Origin: Cupriavidus oxalaticus | GTDB taxonomy: Bacteria > Pseudomonadota > Gammaproteobacteria > Burkholderiales > Burkholderiaceae | DNA length: 64,000 nt | Direction: 5' to 3' | NCBI RefSeq assembly: GCF_004768545.1 | Contig: NZ_CP038635.1 | Location: 434,001 to 498,000, forward strand | Part shown: one piece after another, positions 17,137-26,091 of the stretch | How the letters are laid out: every line of letters begins with the position of its first letter | Position numbering within the stretch: the stretch's first letter is position 1 | Notes under the pieces: model-generated | Databases searched by the model: none | What the model was told of the DNA's origin: nothing | The model's input: only the letters and a program-made list of their open reading frames with translations | Program-made: the position numbers and the translations under genes

Positions 17137-18333
17137 ATGAAACAACTGCAAGACGCATATATCGTTGCGGCCACCCGCTCGCCGATCGGCAAGGCGCCCA
17201 AGGGCGCGTTCAAGAACACGCGCCCGGACGACCTGCTGGCCACCATCCTGAAGGCCGCGGTGGCTCAGGTGCCGGACCTGGACCCGAAGCTGATCGAGGA
17301 CGCCATCGTCGGCTGCGCCATTCCTGAAGCGCAGCAGGGCCTGAACGTGGCCCGCATCGGCGCGCTGCTGTCGGGCCTGCCCAATACCGTGGGCGGCATC
17401 ACCGTGAACCGCTTCTGCGCCTCGGGTGTGAGCGCCGTGGCGATGGCGGCCGACCGCATCCGCGTGGGCGAGTCCGACGTGATGATCGCCGCCGGCATCG
17501 AGTCGATGAGCATGGTGCCGATGATGGGCAACTCGCCGTCGATGTCGCCGGACATCTTTACGCGCGACGAGAACGTGGGCATTGCCTATGGCATGGGCCT
17601 GACCGCCGAGAAGGTGGCGCAGCAGTGGAAGGTCAGCCGCGAGGACCAGGATGCGTTCTCGCTCGCTTCGCACCAGAAGGCCATCGCGGCGCAGCAGGCC
17701 GGCGAGTTCAAGGACGAGATCACGCCGATCGAGCTCGTCGAGCGCTTCCCCGACCTCGCCAGCGGCCAGGTCAGCGTGAAGACGCGGACCATCTCGCTCG
17801 ACGAAGGTCCGCGTCCTGACACCACGCTGGAAGGCCTCGGCAAGCTGCGCCCCGTGTTTGCCAACAAGGGCAGCGTCACCGCCGGCAACAGCTCGCAGAC
17901 CTCGGACGGCGCCGGCGCGCTGATCCTGGTTTCGGAGAAGATCCTCAAGCAGTTCAACCTGGTGCCGCTGGCGCGCTTCGTCTCGTTCGCGGTGCGCGGC
18001 GTGCCGCCCGAGATCATGGGGATCGGCCCGAAGGAAGCGATCCCGGCCGCGCTGAAGGCGGCGGGCCTGACGCAGGACCAGATCGACTGGATCGAGCTGA
18101 ACGAAGCGTTCGCCGCGCAATCGCTGGCCGTGATGCGCGACCTGGATCTCGATCCCGCCAGGGTCAACCGCATGGGCGGCGCGATCGCGCTGGGCCACCC
18201 GCTGGGTGCCACCGGTGCGATCCGCTCCGCCACGGTGGTGCATGCGCTGCGCCGCCATAACCTGAAGTACGGCATGGTAACCATGTGCGTCGGCACGGGC
18301 ATGGGCGCCGCAGGGATCTTCGAGCGCGTCTGA
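17137..18333 (+). CDS. Acetyl-CoA C-acyltransferase (3-ketoacyl-CoA thiolase)
   Basis: The 398-residue product is a full-length thiolase. The nucleophilic Cys is at residue 94 in NRFCASGVSAVAMA. The C-terminal catalytic pair is in GGAIALGHPLGATGA (His) and MCVGTGMGAAGIF (Cys). It cleaves 3-ketoacyl-CoA to acetyl-CoA and a shortened acyl-CoA, completing the cycle begun by the two upstream genes. It starts 24 bases after the fused dehydrogenase/hydratase gene and is followed 30 bases later by another enoyl-CoA hydratase, so all four are probably one operon. It is functionally FadA-like, though the family name cannot be fixed without comparison. Confidence 0.93.
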   Translation: MKQLQDAYIVAATRSPIGKAPKGAFKNTRPDDLLATILKAAVAQVPDLDPKLIEDAIVGCAIPEAQQGLNVARIGALLSGLPNTVGGITVNRFCASGVSAVAMAADRIRVGESDVMIAAGIESMSMVPMMGNSPSMSPDIFTRDENVGIAYGMGLTAEKVAQQWKVSREDQDAFSLASHQKAIAAQQAGEFKDEITPIELVERFPDLASGQVSVKTRTISLDEGPRPDTTLEGLGKLRPVFANKGSVTAGNSSQTSDGAGALILVSEKILKQFNLVPLARFVSFAVRGVPPEIMGIGPKEAIPAALKAAGLTQDQIDWIELNEAFAAQSLAVMRDLDLDPARVNRMGGAIALGHPLGATGAIRSATVVHALRRHNLKYGMVTMCVGTGMGAAGIFERV

Positions 18334-18363
18334 TTGCCACAGCCACCAAAAAACGAGGAGATC

Positions 18364-19140
18364 ATGAGCATCCTTACCCGCATCGAGCAGGGCATCCTGA
18401 CGCTCGAGTTCGACCGCATCGACAAGAAAAACGCCATCACCGCGGCGATGTACCAGGCGCTGGCCGACGCACTGCGTGCGGCCGAGACCGATCGCAATGT
18501 GCGCGTGATCCTGCTGCGCGGCAAGCCCGAGATCTTTACCGCCGGCAATGACCTGGAAGATTTCATGCAACGCCCGCCGACTGCAGGCGAGGGCGCGGAA
18601 CAGGCGCCGGTGTTCCAGTTCCTGTACCAGATCAGCCATGCCAGCAGGCCTGTCGTTGCGGCGGTCAGCGGCGCGGCGGTCGGCGTGGGCACCACCATGC
18701 TGCTGCATTGCGACTTCGTCTATGCGTCGGAGACAGCCAGGCTGTCGCTGCCGTTCGTGCAGCTGGGACTGTGCCCCGAGGCGGCCTCGAGCCTGCTGCT
18801 GCCGCGCCTGGTCGGCTACCAGCGCGCCGCGGAGAAGCTGATGCTGGGCGAGGCCTTCAGCGCGCAGGAAGCGCTGGACATCGGCCTGGTGACGCGCGTG
18901 CTGCCCGTGGCGGAACTGCACGACTTCGCGCTGCAGCAGGCGCGCAAGCTGGCGGCGCTGCCGGCTTCGTCGCTGCGCGAGACCAAGCGTTTGATGAAGT
19001 CGGGCGCGGTGGCCGAAGTGGAAAAACAGATGGCCGACGAGGGCGAGGTGTTCCGGCGCATGCTGGTGGCGCCGGAGGCGAAGGAGGCGTTCAGCGCGTT
19101 CTTTGAGAAGCGGAAGCCGGATTTTACGAAGTTCGAGTGA
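18364..19140 (+). CDS. Enoyl-CoA hydratase/isomerase family protein
   Basis: The 258-residue single-domain crotonase has ILTLEFDRIDKKNAITAAMY at the start, an oxyanion-hole segment KPEIFTAGNDLEDF and AAVSGAAVGVGTTMLLHCDF. The first crotonase Gly/Ala positions look intact; an Ala- and Ser-rich loop replaces some canonical acidic residues in the second catalytic region (LCPEAASSLLLP), where isomerases and hydratases differ. It could be a hydratase or a double-bond isomerase helping degrade unsaturated acyl chains. The start at ATG 18364 follows a GAGGAGATC ribosome binding site. It is the last gene of the beta-oxidation unit, ahead of a REP-like hairpin. Confidence 0.88.
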   Translation: MSILTRIEQGILTLEFDRIDKKNAITAAMYQALADALRAAETDRNVRVILLRGKPEIFTAGNDLEDFMQRPPTAGEGAEQAPVFQFLYQISHASRPVVAAVSGAAVGVGTTMLLHCDFVYASETARLSLPFVQLGLCPEAASSLLLPRLVGYQRAAEKLMLGEAFSAQEALDIGLVTRVLPVAELHDFALQQARKLAALPASSLRETKRLMKSGAVAEVEKQMADEGEVFRRMLVAPEAKEAFSAFFEKRKPDFTKFE

Positions 19141-19170
19141 GGGGCCGAGGGACTTTCCTCTACCCCATTC

Positions 19171-19204
19171 TTTCTCCCCTCCCGCTTGCGGGAGAGGGGA
19201 GAAA
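19171..19204. repeat. REP-like palindrome between convergent genes
   Basis: TTTCTCCCCTCCCGC and GCGGGAGAGGGGAGAAA form a hairpin with a small bulge, closely related to the element at 14550-14579. It lies between the convergent enoyl-CoA hydratase and thioesterase genes and may act as a bidirectional transcription or decay barrier. Confidence 0.75.
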
Positions 19205-19224
19205 ACCCGCGACGGTCGTTGCCT

Positions 19225-19629
19225 TCAAGCCGTCGGCAACACCCGCGGCTGCCGCGACTCATCCGTCGCCACATACGTCAACGTCGCCTCCGTCACCTTG
19301 ACGATCTCATTGCTATGCCGCATCCGCTGCGCATAGACCTCCACCGCAACGGTGATCGAGGTACGCCCGGTCTTGACGATATCGGCGTAGAAACTCACCA
19401 GGTCGCCGACGAACACCGGGTGCTTGAACAGGAAGGAATTGACCGCCACGGTCGCGACACGGCCTTGCGCGCGTTCGACCGCCGGGATCGACCCCGCAAT
19501 ATCCACCTGCGCCATGATCCAGCCGCCGAATACGTCGCCGTGCACGTTGGCGTCGGCAGGCATCGGCACCACGCGCAGCGCGGGGTTCTTGCCGGCGGGC
19601 AGGGCGGGGACGGTATGGGGAGCGTTCAT
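19225..19629 (-). CDS. Hotdog-fold acyl-CoA thioesterase (YciA-like)
   Basis: The 134-residue product has the acyl-CoA thioesterase hotdog signature ANVHGDVFGGWIMAQVDIAG, with the catalytic Asp/Gly region, followed by VAVNSFLFKHPVFVGDLVSFYA. YciA-type enzymes hydrolyse a broad range of acyl-CoAs to free CoA. The start at 19629 gives the normal family N-terminus; longer in-frame starts add a basic leader unlike the family. It is convergent with the beta-oxidation operon, which may be meaningful for keeping CoA free, but there is no sequence evidence for co-regulation. Confidence 0.88.
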   Translation of the reverse strand: MNAPHTVPALPAGKNPALRVVPMPADANVHGDVFGGWIMAQVDIAGSIPAVERAQGRVATVAVNSFLFKHPVFVGDLVSFYADIVKTGRTSITVAVEVYAQRMRHSNEIVKVTEATLTYVATDESRQPRVLPTA

Positions 19630-19741
19630 GACGGTATGCGGGTGGACTTCTGAAGGGGGGCGCGGGCCGCGGCGAAAAACCCTTCGCCTGCCGCGCAATG
19701 CGATTCCTGCGACAATCGCGCATTGGCCCGGATTCTAACGT

Positions 19742-21643
19742 ATGCGCCGCTATTCCACGACCGCCGAGCAGGCCCCCGACCCTGCCTCGGTCAAGCTCTT
19801 CCCCGGCCAGCGCGCCCCCCGCAGCGACTGGCAGACTGTCCGCAACCTGCTGCCCTATGTCTGGCACTACAAGTGGCGCGTGATGCTGGCGCTCGCGTGC
19901 CTGGTGGCGGCCAAGGTGGCCAACCTGGGCGTGCCGGTGCTGATGAAGCGCCTGATCGACAGCATGAATATCACCGCGGGCGACCCGCGCGCGCTGCTGG
20001 TGGTGCCGGTCGGGCTGATCGTCGCCTACGGCATGTTGCGGCTGTCGGCGACGCTGTTCACCGAGTTGCGGGAGATCCTCTTTTCCAAGGTCACGCAGAG
20101 CGCCGTGCGCGAGATCGCGCTGCAGGTGTTTCGCCACCTGCATGCGCTGTCGCTGCGCTTCCACCTGGACCGGCAGACCGGCGGCATGAGCCGCGACATC
20201 GAGCGCGGCACGCGCGGCATCCAGTCGCTGATCTCGTACTCGCTGTACAGCATCCTGCCCACGCTGGTGGAGATGGGGCTGGTGATTGGCTTCTTCATCC
20301 TGCACTACGACATCTGGTTTGCGGCGATCACCGGCTGCGCGCTGGTCAGCTATATCGTCTTCACCATCGTCGTGACGGAATGGCGCACGCACTTCCGCCG
20401 CAAGATGAACGAGCTGGATTCGCGCGCCAACCAGAAGGCGATCGATTCGCTGCTGAACTTCGAGACCGTCAAGTACTTCGGCAATGAGGAATACGAAGCC
20501 CGGCGCTACGACGAGAACCTGCTCAATTACCGCGCCGCGGCGATCCGCTCGCAGAATTCGCTGTCGTTCCTGAACTTCGGCCAGCAGGTCATCATCGCCG
20601 CTGGGCTGATCCTGATCCTGTGGCGCGCCACCGTGGGCGTTGTCGACGGCAAGCTGACGCTGGGCGACCTGGTGCTGGTCAACACGCTGATGATCCAGCT
20701 TTATATCCCGCTGAACTTCCTCGGCGTGATCTACCGCGAGATCAAGCAGGCCACCACCGACATGGACCGGATGTTCGTGCTGCTGGGCACGCACCAGGAA
20801 GTGGCGGATTCGCCCGGCGCGCAACCGCTCACGGTCAACGGCGCGCAGGTGCGGTTCCGCGACGTGCGCTTCGGCTACGAGCCGGACCGCACGATCCTGG
20901 ACGGCGTCGATTTCAATATCGCGGCAGGCACCACCACCGCGGTGGTCGGCCACAGCGGCTCGGGCAAGTCGACGCTGGCGCGGCTGCTGTTCCGCTTCTA
21001 TGACGCCAACAGCGGCGCGATCGAGATTGACGGCCAGGACATCCGCGCGATCACACAGGACAGCCTGCGCCGCGCCATCGGCATCGTGCCGCAGGACACG
21101 GTGCTGTTCAACGACAGCATCTATTACAACATCGCCTACGGGCGTCCGGATGCGACGCGCGAGGAAGTCATCGCCGCGGCGCAGGCAGCGCAGATCGATG
21201 CCTTTATCCGCGAGCTGCCGCAGGGCTACGACACGCCGGTAGGCGAGCGCGGCCTGAAGCTGTCCGGCGGCGAGAAGCAGCGCGTGGCGATCGCGCGCAC
21301 GCTGCTGAAGAATCCGCCGGTACTGGTCTTCGATGAAGCCACCTCCGCGCTCGATTCACGCACCGAGCAGGCGATCCAGGCCGAGCTGATGCGGCTGGCG
21401 CAGAACCGCACCACGCTGCTGATCGCGCACCGCCTTTCCACCGTGGTGCATGCCGACCAGATCCTGGTGATGGACCACGGCCGCGTGGTCGAGCGCGGCA
21501 CGCATGCCGAACTGATGCGCGCGCGCGGCCGCTATGCGGAGATGTGGGACATCCAGGCCCGCGCGGCGGCAAAGGGTGGCGAGGCGGAGCGCAGCGCGGA
21601 CGCCCTTGCGGTGGACGTGGGCGACGCCACGCAGGACGCGTAA
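19742..21643 (+). CDS. Atm1/HMT-type ABC exporter (fused permease and ATPase)
   Basis: The 633-residue half-transporter has an N-terminal membrane domain of about six helices (residues about 40-330) and a C-terminal ATPase. Walker A is GHSGSGKST, the signature is LSGGEKQRVAIAR, Walker B is VLVFDEATSALD and the switch His is in LIAHRLSTV. The membrane-domain motifs FETVKYFGNEEYEA and SLSFLNFGQQ are typical of mitochondrial Atm1 and bacterial Atm1-like exporters, which move glutathione-linked compounds and confer heavy-metal tolerance. It would act as a homodimer in the inner membrane. It is a single gene, with a LysR gene 75 bases downstream. Confidence 0.92.
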   Translation: MRRYSTTAEQAPDPASVKLFPGQRAPRSDWQTVRNLLPYVWHYKWRVMLALACLVAAKVANLGVPVLMKRLIDSMNITAGDPRALLVVPVGLIVAYGMLRLSATLFTELREILFSKVTQSAVREIALQVFRHLHALSLRFHLDRQTGGMSRDIERGTRGIQSLISYSLYSILPTLVEMGLVIGFFILHYDIWFAAITGCALVSYIVFTIVVTEWRTHFRRKMNELDSRANQKAIDSLLNFETVKYFGNEEYEARRYDENLLNYRAAAIRSQNSLSFLNFGQQVIIAAGLILILWRATVGVVDGKLTLGDLVLVNTLMIQLYIPLNFLGVIYREIKQATTDMDRMFVLLGTHQEVADSPGAQPLTVNGAQVRFRDVRFGYEPDRTILDGVDFNIAAGTTTAVVGHSGSGKSTLARLLFRFYDANSGAIEIDGQDIRAITQDSLRRAIGIVPQDTVLFNDSIYYNIAYGRPDATREEVIAAAQAAQIDAFIRELPQGYDTPVGERGLKLSGGEKQRVAIARTLLKNPPVLVFDEATSALDSRTEQAIQAELMRLAQNRTTLLIAHRLSTVVHADQILVMDHGRVVERGTHAELMRARGRYAEMWDIQARAAAKGGEAERSADALAVDVGDATQDA

Positions 21644-21718
21644 CGACGCAAGCGTAGCGCCGGCAGGCCGGCGAAGCCACGTGACGGCGCCCGTGCCGCT
21701 GGTGGATAATCCTGCGTC

Positions 21719-22666
21719 ATGGAAATCAAATGGCTTGAAGACTTCGTCAGCCTGGCGGAGACGCACAGCTTCTCGCGCTCGGCCGAGCTGCGCCACGTGA
21801 CGCAGCCCGCTTTCTCCCGGCGCATCCAGTCGCTGGAGGCATGGGTCGGGACCGAACTGATCGACCGCTCCAGCTACCCCACCAGCCTGACGTCTGCCGG
21901 CAAGGTGTTCTACGAGCAGGCGCTGGCCATGCTGGCGCAGGTCAGCGAAACCCGTGCGCTGATGCGCGGGCAGCGCTCGGCCAACGCGCAGGTGCTGGAG
22001 TTCGCGGTGCCGCATACGCTGTCGCTTACGTTCTTCCCGGAATGGCTCAAGGCGCTGGAACGCAAGATCGGCACGCTGCCGTGCCGGCTGCGCGCGCTCA
22101 ACGTCCATGATGCGGTGCTGATGCTGGTCGAGGGCGGCTGCGACCTGGTGATGGTCTACCACCATGCGCGCCAGGCCATCCAGCTCGATCCGGCGCGGTA
22201 CGACATGCTGGTGCTCGGTACCGAGCGGCTGTCGCCGTACAGCGTGCCGGATGCCGCCGGCAAGCCGCAGTTCCGGCTGCCCGGGACCGACAAGAAACCG
22301 GTGCCGTTCCTGAGCTACACCCCCAATGCCTTCCTCGGGCGCATGGTCGACCTGCTGCTGTCGGATACCGCCGAAGCGCTCAAGCTCGACAAATGCTACG
22401 AGACCGACATGGCCGAGGCGCTCAAGGTCATGGCGCTGTCCGGCCACGGCATGGCGTTCCTGCCGGAGAGCGCGGTGCGCGAGGAGGTGGCGCAGGGCAA
22501 GCTGGTGCGGGCGGAGTCGGCGCGCGGCTTGCCGTTGTCGATCGACATGGAGATACGCTTGTATCGCGAGAAACCCGGGGAGAACGGCGGCGAGCGGCGC
22601 GGTGCGGGGGCACGGCGCAAGCGGCAGCTGGTGGACCAGGTGTGGTCGACCTTGTCGGAAGGCTGA
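21719..22666 (+). CDS. LysR family transcriptional regulator, possible regulator of glutamate dehydrogenase
   Basis: The 315-residue product has a LysR helix-turn-helix at the N-terminus (MEIKWLEDFVSLAETHSFSR, then AELRHVTQPAFSRRIQSLE) and a C-terminal inducer-binding domain. The C-terminal end is basic. Downstream on the same strand is gdhA, separated by 138 bases that contain a perfect LysR-style inverted repeat. LysR genes usually regulate a neighbour, so control of gdhA or the gltIJKL importer beyond it is the leading inference. The effector is unknown. Confidence 0.9.
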   Translation: MEIKWLEDFVSLAETHSFSRSAELRHVTQPAFSRRIQSLEAWVGTELIDRSSYPTSLTSAGKVFYEQALAMLAQVSETRALMRGQRSANAQVLEFAVPHTLSLTFFPEWLKALERKIGTLPCRLRALNVHDAVLMLVEGGCDLVMVYHHARQAIQLDPARYDMLVLGTERLSPYSVPDAAGKPQFRLPGTDKKPVPFLSYTPNAFLGRMVDLLLSDTAEALKLDKCYETDMAEALKVMALSGHGMAFLPESAVREEVAQGKLVRAESARGLPLSIDMEIRLYREKPGENGGERRGAGARRKRQLVDQVWSTLSEG

Positions 22667-22704
22667 CACGCACCGGAACACAACGTTGACAAGTCATCCT
22701 CAAA

Positions 22705-22727
22705 GGTTATGCGAGTCTTGCATAACC
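22705..22727. promoter_or_regulatory. Inverted repeat upstream of gdhA, candidate LysR operator
   Basis: GGTTATGC (22705-22712) and GCATAACC (22720-22727) are perfect inverted copies around a 7-base spacer. This contains a T-N11-A core. It sits 77 bases before the gdhA start and 38 bases after the LysR stop. Confidence 0.55.
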
Positions 22728-22804
22728 GGATGAGCAAACGGCATTGGATTCCGGCGGGCCGCCAAGCCTAAGCTTGCGGCCATCCTCCACCCCGGAATCA
22801 TCCG

Positions 22805-24112
22805 ATGTCCTCCGCAGCACCGACCAACATTGCTGGCCAAAAGCACGCACTCCCGTCCTACCTCAACGCCGACAACCTCGGCCCCTGGGGCATCTACCTG
22901 CAGCAAGTCGACCGTGTCACGCCCTACCTGGGCTCGCTGGCACGCTGGGTCGAAACCCTGAAGCGCCCCAAGCGCGCGCTGGTCGTCGACGTTCCCATCG
23001 AGCTGGACAATGGCACCATCGCCCACTTCGAGGGCTATCGCGTACAGCACAACCTGTCGCGCGGCCCGGGCAAGGGCGGCGTGCGTTTCCACCAGGACGT
23101 GACGCTGTCGGAAGTGATGGCGCTGTCGGCATGGATGTCGGTGAAGAACGCCGCGGTGAACGTGCCCTACGGCGGTGCCAAGGGCGGCATCCGCGTCGAC
23201 CCGCGCACGCTGTCGCACGCCGAGCTGGAGCGCCTGACGCGCCGCTACACCAGCGAAATCAACATCATCATCGGGCCGAGCAAGGACATCCCGGCGCCGG
23301 ACGTCAACACCAACGCCCAGGTGATGGCATGGATGATGGACACCTACTCGATGAACTCGGGCAGCACCTCCACCGGCGTGGTGACCGGCAAGCCGATCTC
23401 GCTGGGCGGCTCGCTGGGCCGCCACGAGGCGACCGGCCGCGGTGTGTTCGTGGTGGGCTCGGAGGCCGCGCGCAATATCGGCCTGGAAATCAAGGGCGCG
23501 AGCGTCGCCGTGCAGGGCTTCGGCAACGTGGGCGCCGTGGCCGCCAAGCTGTTCCATGAGGCCGGCGCCAAGGTGGTGGCGGTGCAGGACCACCGCACCA
23601 CGCTGTTCGACCCGGCCGGCCTGGACGTGCCGGCGATGATGGAGTACGCGGCGCACAGCGGCACCATCGAGGGCTTCCGCGGCGAAGTCCTGCGTACCGA
23701 GCAGTTCTGGGAAGTCGACTGCGACATCCTGATCCCGGCCGCGCTGGAAGGCCAGATCACCGCCAGGAACGCGCCGCTGATCAAGGCGCGCCTGGTGATC
23801 GAGGGCGCCAACGGCCCGACCACCCCGGAAGCCGACGATATCCTGCGCGAGCGCAATATCCTGGTGGCGCCGGACGTGATCGCCAACGCCGGCGGGGTGA
23901 CCGTTTCCTACTTCGAATGGGTGCAGGATTTCTCCTCGTTCTTCTGGACTGAAGAGGAAATCAACCAGCGCCTGGTACGAATCATGCAAGAGGCGTTCCG
24001 CGCAATCTGGCAGGTGGCGCAGGACAACAAGGTAACGCTGCGCACCGCGGCGTTCATCGTGGCCTGCTCGCGGATCCTGCAGGCGCGCGAAATGCGCGGC
24101 CTGTATCCCTGA
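22805..24112 (+). CDS. gdhA: Glu/Leu/Phe/Val dehydrogenase, probably glutamate dehydrogenase
   Basis: The 435-residue product belongs to the hexameric amino-acid dehydrogenases that interconvert glutamate and 2-oxoglutarate with NAD(P). The N-terminal substrate domain has [10 protein letters not shown] (residues about 88-96) and the catalytic stretch [14 protein letters not shown] (about 120-133). The coenzyme domain has the Rossmann motif [12 protein letters not shown]. The gene is followed by the glutamate/aspartate importer, which fits a catabolic or nitrogen-balance role. Coenzyme preference cannot be told by eye. A perfect 14-bp hairpin lies 92 bases past the stop. Confidence 0.93.
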   Translation: MSSAAPTNIAGQKHALPSYLNADNLGPWGIYLQQVDRVTPYLGSLARWVETLKRPKRALVVDVPIELDNGTIAHFEGYRVQHNLSRGPGKGGVRFHQDVTLSEVMALSAWMSVKNAAVNVPYGGAKGGIRVDPRTLSHAELERLTRRYTSEINIIIGPSKDIPAPDVNTNAQVMAWMMDTYSMNSGSTSTGVVTGKPISLGGSLGRHEATGRGVFVVGSEAARNIGLEIKGASVAVQGFGNVGAVAAKLFHEAGAKVVAVQDHRTTLFDPAGLDVPAMMEYAAHSGTIEGFRGEVLRTEQFWEVDCDILIPAALEGQITARNAPLIKARLVIEGANGPTTPEADDILRERNILVAPDVIANAGGVTVSYFEWVQDFSSFFWTEEEINQRLVRIMQEAFRAIWQVAQDNKVTLRTAAFIVACSRILQAREMRGLYP

Positions 24113-24204
24113 TCGCAGGGCACCGGTGAACCGGAACGAGGCGCGTGGCACTGGCATGGTGCGATGCAGCAACCGATCCGGTTCCCAAGGTTCATGACCG
24201 CCAG

Positions 24205-24236
24205 ACGCGGTCTCCGGCAAGCGCCGGAGACCGCGT
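24205..24236 (+). terminator. Strong hairpin downstream of gdhA
   Basis: A perfect 14-bp stem ACGCGGTCTCCGGC / GCCGGAGACCGCGT with loop AAGC. No T run follows, so it may be a Rho-assisted terminator or a 3' end stabiliser rather than a classical intrinsic terminator. Confidence 0.5.
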
Positions 24237-24300
24237 TGTCGTATCCAGACGACGTGCGCACCGATTGCCCTGAATAAGGGTTCTAGGAGAAAACCCAGTT

Positions 24301-24326
24301 GTATTGCGGCGGATGCTGCGCAATAC
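24301..24326. promoter_or_regulatory. Inverted repeat upstream of gltI
   Basis: GTATTGCG (24301-24308) and CGCAATAC (24319-24326) are perfect inverted copies 10 bases apart, ending 64 bases before the gltI start. This could be an operator for the importer operon. The regulator is unknown. Confidence 0.4.
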
Positions 24327-24390
24327 TGTTTCACCAGAGGGGGTTTGGTCTCTAGAATCCCGCTTTCTCTTCTATGGTCAAGGAGATGTT

Positions 24391-25290
24391 ATGAATTTTG
24401 CCAAGTTGGCTTCCCTGATGATTGCCGCCGGCGTGATGTGCGGAACGGCCCAGGCAGCCGAACAACTGACGGGCACGCTGAAGAAGATCAAAGATACCGG
24501 CGTGATTACGCTTGGCGTGCGCGAGTCGTCGATTCCGTTTAATTACAACCTGGGCGGCGTGCGCCAGGTCGGCTATTCCTACGATATCAATATGAAGATC
24601 GTGGAAGCCATCAAGGACCAGCTGAAGCTGCCGAACCTGCAGGTCAAGGAAATCCCGATCACCTCGCAGAACCGCATCCCGCTGCTGCAGAACGGCACCA
24701 TCGACATGGAGTGCGGTTCGACCACCAATAACCTGGAACGCCAGAAGCAGGTCGCCTTCACCAACTCCATCTTCATCATCGGCACGCGCATCATGGTGAA
24801 GAAGGATGCCGGCATCAAGGACTGGGCCGACCTGAAGGGCAAGAACGTCGTCACCACCGCCGGCACCACGTCGGAGCGCCTGCTGCGCAAGATGAACGAC
24901 GACCAGAAGCTGGGCCTGAACATCATCAGCACCAAGGACCACGGCCAGTCGTTCCTGACGCTGGAATCGGGCCGCGCGGTGGCATTCATGATGGACGACG
25001 CGCTGCTGTATGGCGAGCGCGCCAAGGCCAAGAACCCGGCCGACTGGATCGTGGTGGGCAAGGCGCAGTCGCGCGAGTCGTATGGCTGCATGATCCGCAA
25101 GGACGACCCGCAGTTCAAGAAGCTGTCCGACACCGTGATCTCCGGCATGATGAAGGACGGTTCGGTCAACACGCTGTACACCAAGTGGTTCATGCAACCG
25201 GTTCCGCCCAAGGGCCTGAACCTGGACTTCCCGCTGTCCGACGACATGAAGGCCCTGATCAAGGCGCCGAACGACAAGGCGCTGGACTGA
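24391..25290 (+). CDS. gltI: Glutamate/aspartate ABC transporter, periplasmic binding protein
   Basis: The 299-residue product has a typical signal peptide (MNFAKLASLMIAAGVMCGTAQA, predicted cleavage after residue 22). The mature domain is a family 3 solute-binding protein: VITLGVRESSIPFNYN, GYSYDINMKIVEAI, and an IDMECGSTTNNLERQ region like that of GltI. It would capture glutamate and aspartate in the periplasm for the GltJK permease encoded just downstream. An AAGGAGATGTT ribosome binding site precedes ATG 24391. Substrate is inferred from similarity and from gdhA upstream. Confidence 0.92.
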   Translation: MNFAKLASLMIAAGVMCGTAQAAEQLTGTLKKIKDTGVITLGVRESSIPFNYNLGGVRQVGYSYDINMKIVEAIKDQLKLPNLQVKEIPITSQNRIPLLQNGTIDMECGSTTNNLERQKQVAFTNSIFIIGTRIMVKKDAGIKDWADLKGKNVVTTAGTTSERLLRKMNDDQKLGLNIISTKDHGQSFLTLESGRAVAFMMDDALLYGERAKAKNPADWIVVGKAQSRESYGCMIRKDDPQFKKLSDTVISGMMKDGSVNTLYTKWFMQPVPPKGLNLDFPLSDDMKALIKAPNDKALD

Positions 25291-25353
25291 TCTGATCGGG
25301 ACAGCAGTGCGAAACGGAAGGCATGTCCTTCCGTTTCTTTTTGAGGACGCAAC

Positions 25354-26082
25354 ATGAACTACAACTGGCATTGGGGAGTTTTCCTCGAACAGGCCGCCCA
25401 GAACGAGACCTACCTGGACTGGATGATCTCGGGTCTCAAGGTCACGCTCGCGCTGGGGCTTTCGTCCTGGGTCATTGCCCTGGCCATCGGCTCGGTGCTT
25501 GGCGTGCTGCGCACCGCGCCCAACAAGTGGCTGTCGGGTTTTGCCGCCACCTACGTCGAGATCTTCCGCAACATCCCGCTGCTGGTGCAGCTGTTCATCT
25601 GGTATTTCGTTATGCCCGAGCTGCTGCCCGGCGGCGAGGCGATCAAGCAGATGAACCCCTTCGCGCAGCAGTTCCTGGCCGCGATGCTGTGCCTGGGCAC
25701 CTTCACCGCCGCGCGGGTGTGCGAGCAGGTGCGCTCGGGCATCAACTCGCTGGCGCGCGGGCAGAAGAACGCGGGCCTGGCGATGGGCTTCACGCTGCCG
25801 CAGACGTACCGCCACGTGCTGCTGCCGATGGCGTTCCGCGTGATCGTGCCGCCGCTGACCTCCGAATTCCTGAATATCTTCAAGAACTCGGCGGTGGCAT
25901 CGACCATCGGCCTGCTGGAACTGGCCGCGCAGGGGCGCCAGCTGGTGGACTACACCGCGCGCCCGTATGAATCGTTCATCGCGGTCACGCTGATGTACGC
26001 GCTGATCAACGTCACGGTGATGCTGCTGATGCGCTGGGTCGAGGCCCGCACGCGCGTGCCCGGCTTCATCGGCGGCAAGTAA
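25354..26082 (+). CDS. gltJ: Glutamate/aspartate ABC transporter permease GltJ
   Basis: The 242-residue inner membrane permease has about five helices and the conserved His/Gln-type amino-acid permease EAA-like loop (GINSLARGQKNAGLAMGFT, then QTYRHVLLPMAFRVIVPPL). It starts MNYNWHWGVFLEQ, as GltJ proteins do. It lies between gltI (63 bases upstream) and gltK (9 bases downstream), and should pair with GltK to form the channel. SD TTGAGGA precedes the start. Confidence 0.92.
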   Translation: MNYNWHWGVFLEQAAQNETYLDWMISGLKVTLALGLSSWVIALAIGSVLGVLRTAPNKWLSGFAATYVEIFRNIPLLVQLFIWYFVMPELLPGGEAIKQMNPFAQQFLAAMLCLGTFTAARVCEQVRSGINSLARGQKNAGLAMGFTLPQTYRHVLLPMAFRVIVPPLTSEFLNIFKNSAVASTIGLLELAAQGRQLVDYTARPYESFIAVTLMYALINVTVMLLMRWVEARTRVPGFIGGK

Positions 26083-26091
26083 GGGGGCGCC

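Noticed and set aside
15076..18921. 1281-codon minus-strand frame across the beta-oxidation genes
   Set aside because: It spans several well-supported plus-strand genes and is Arg/His/Gln-rich without motifs, an artefact of codon bias in GC-rich DNA.
24140..24160. TGGCAC...TGC near 24148, reminiscent of a sigma-54 promoter before gltI
   Set aside because: The GG and GC elements are not at the required 10-base spacing.
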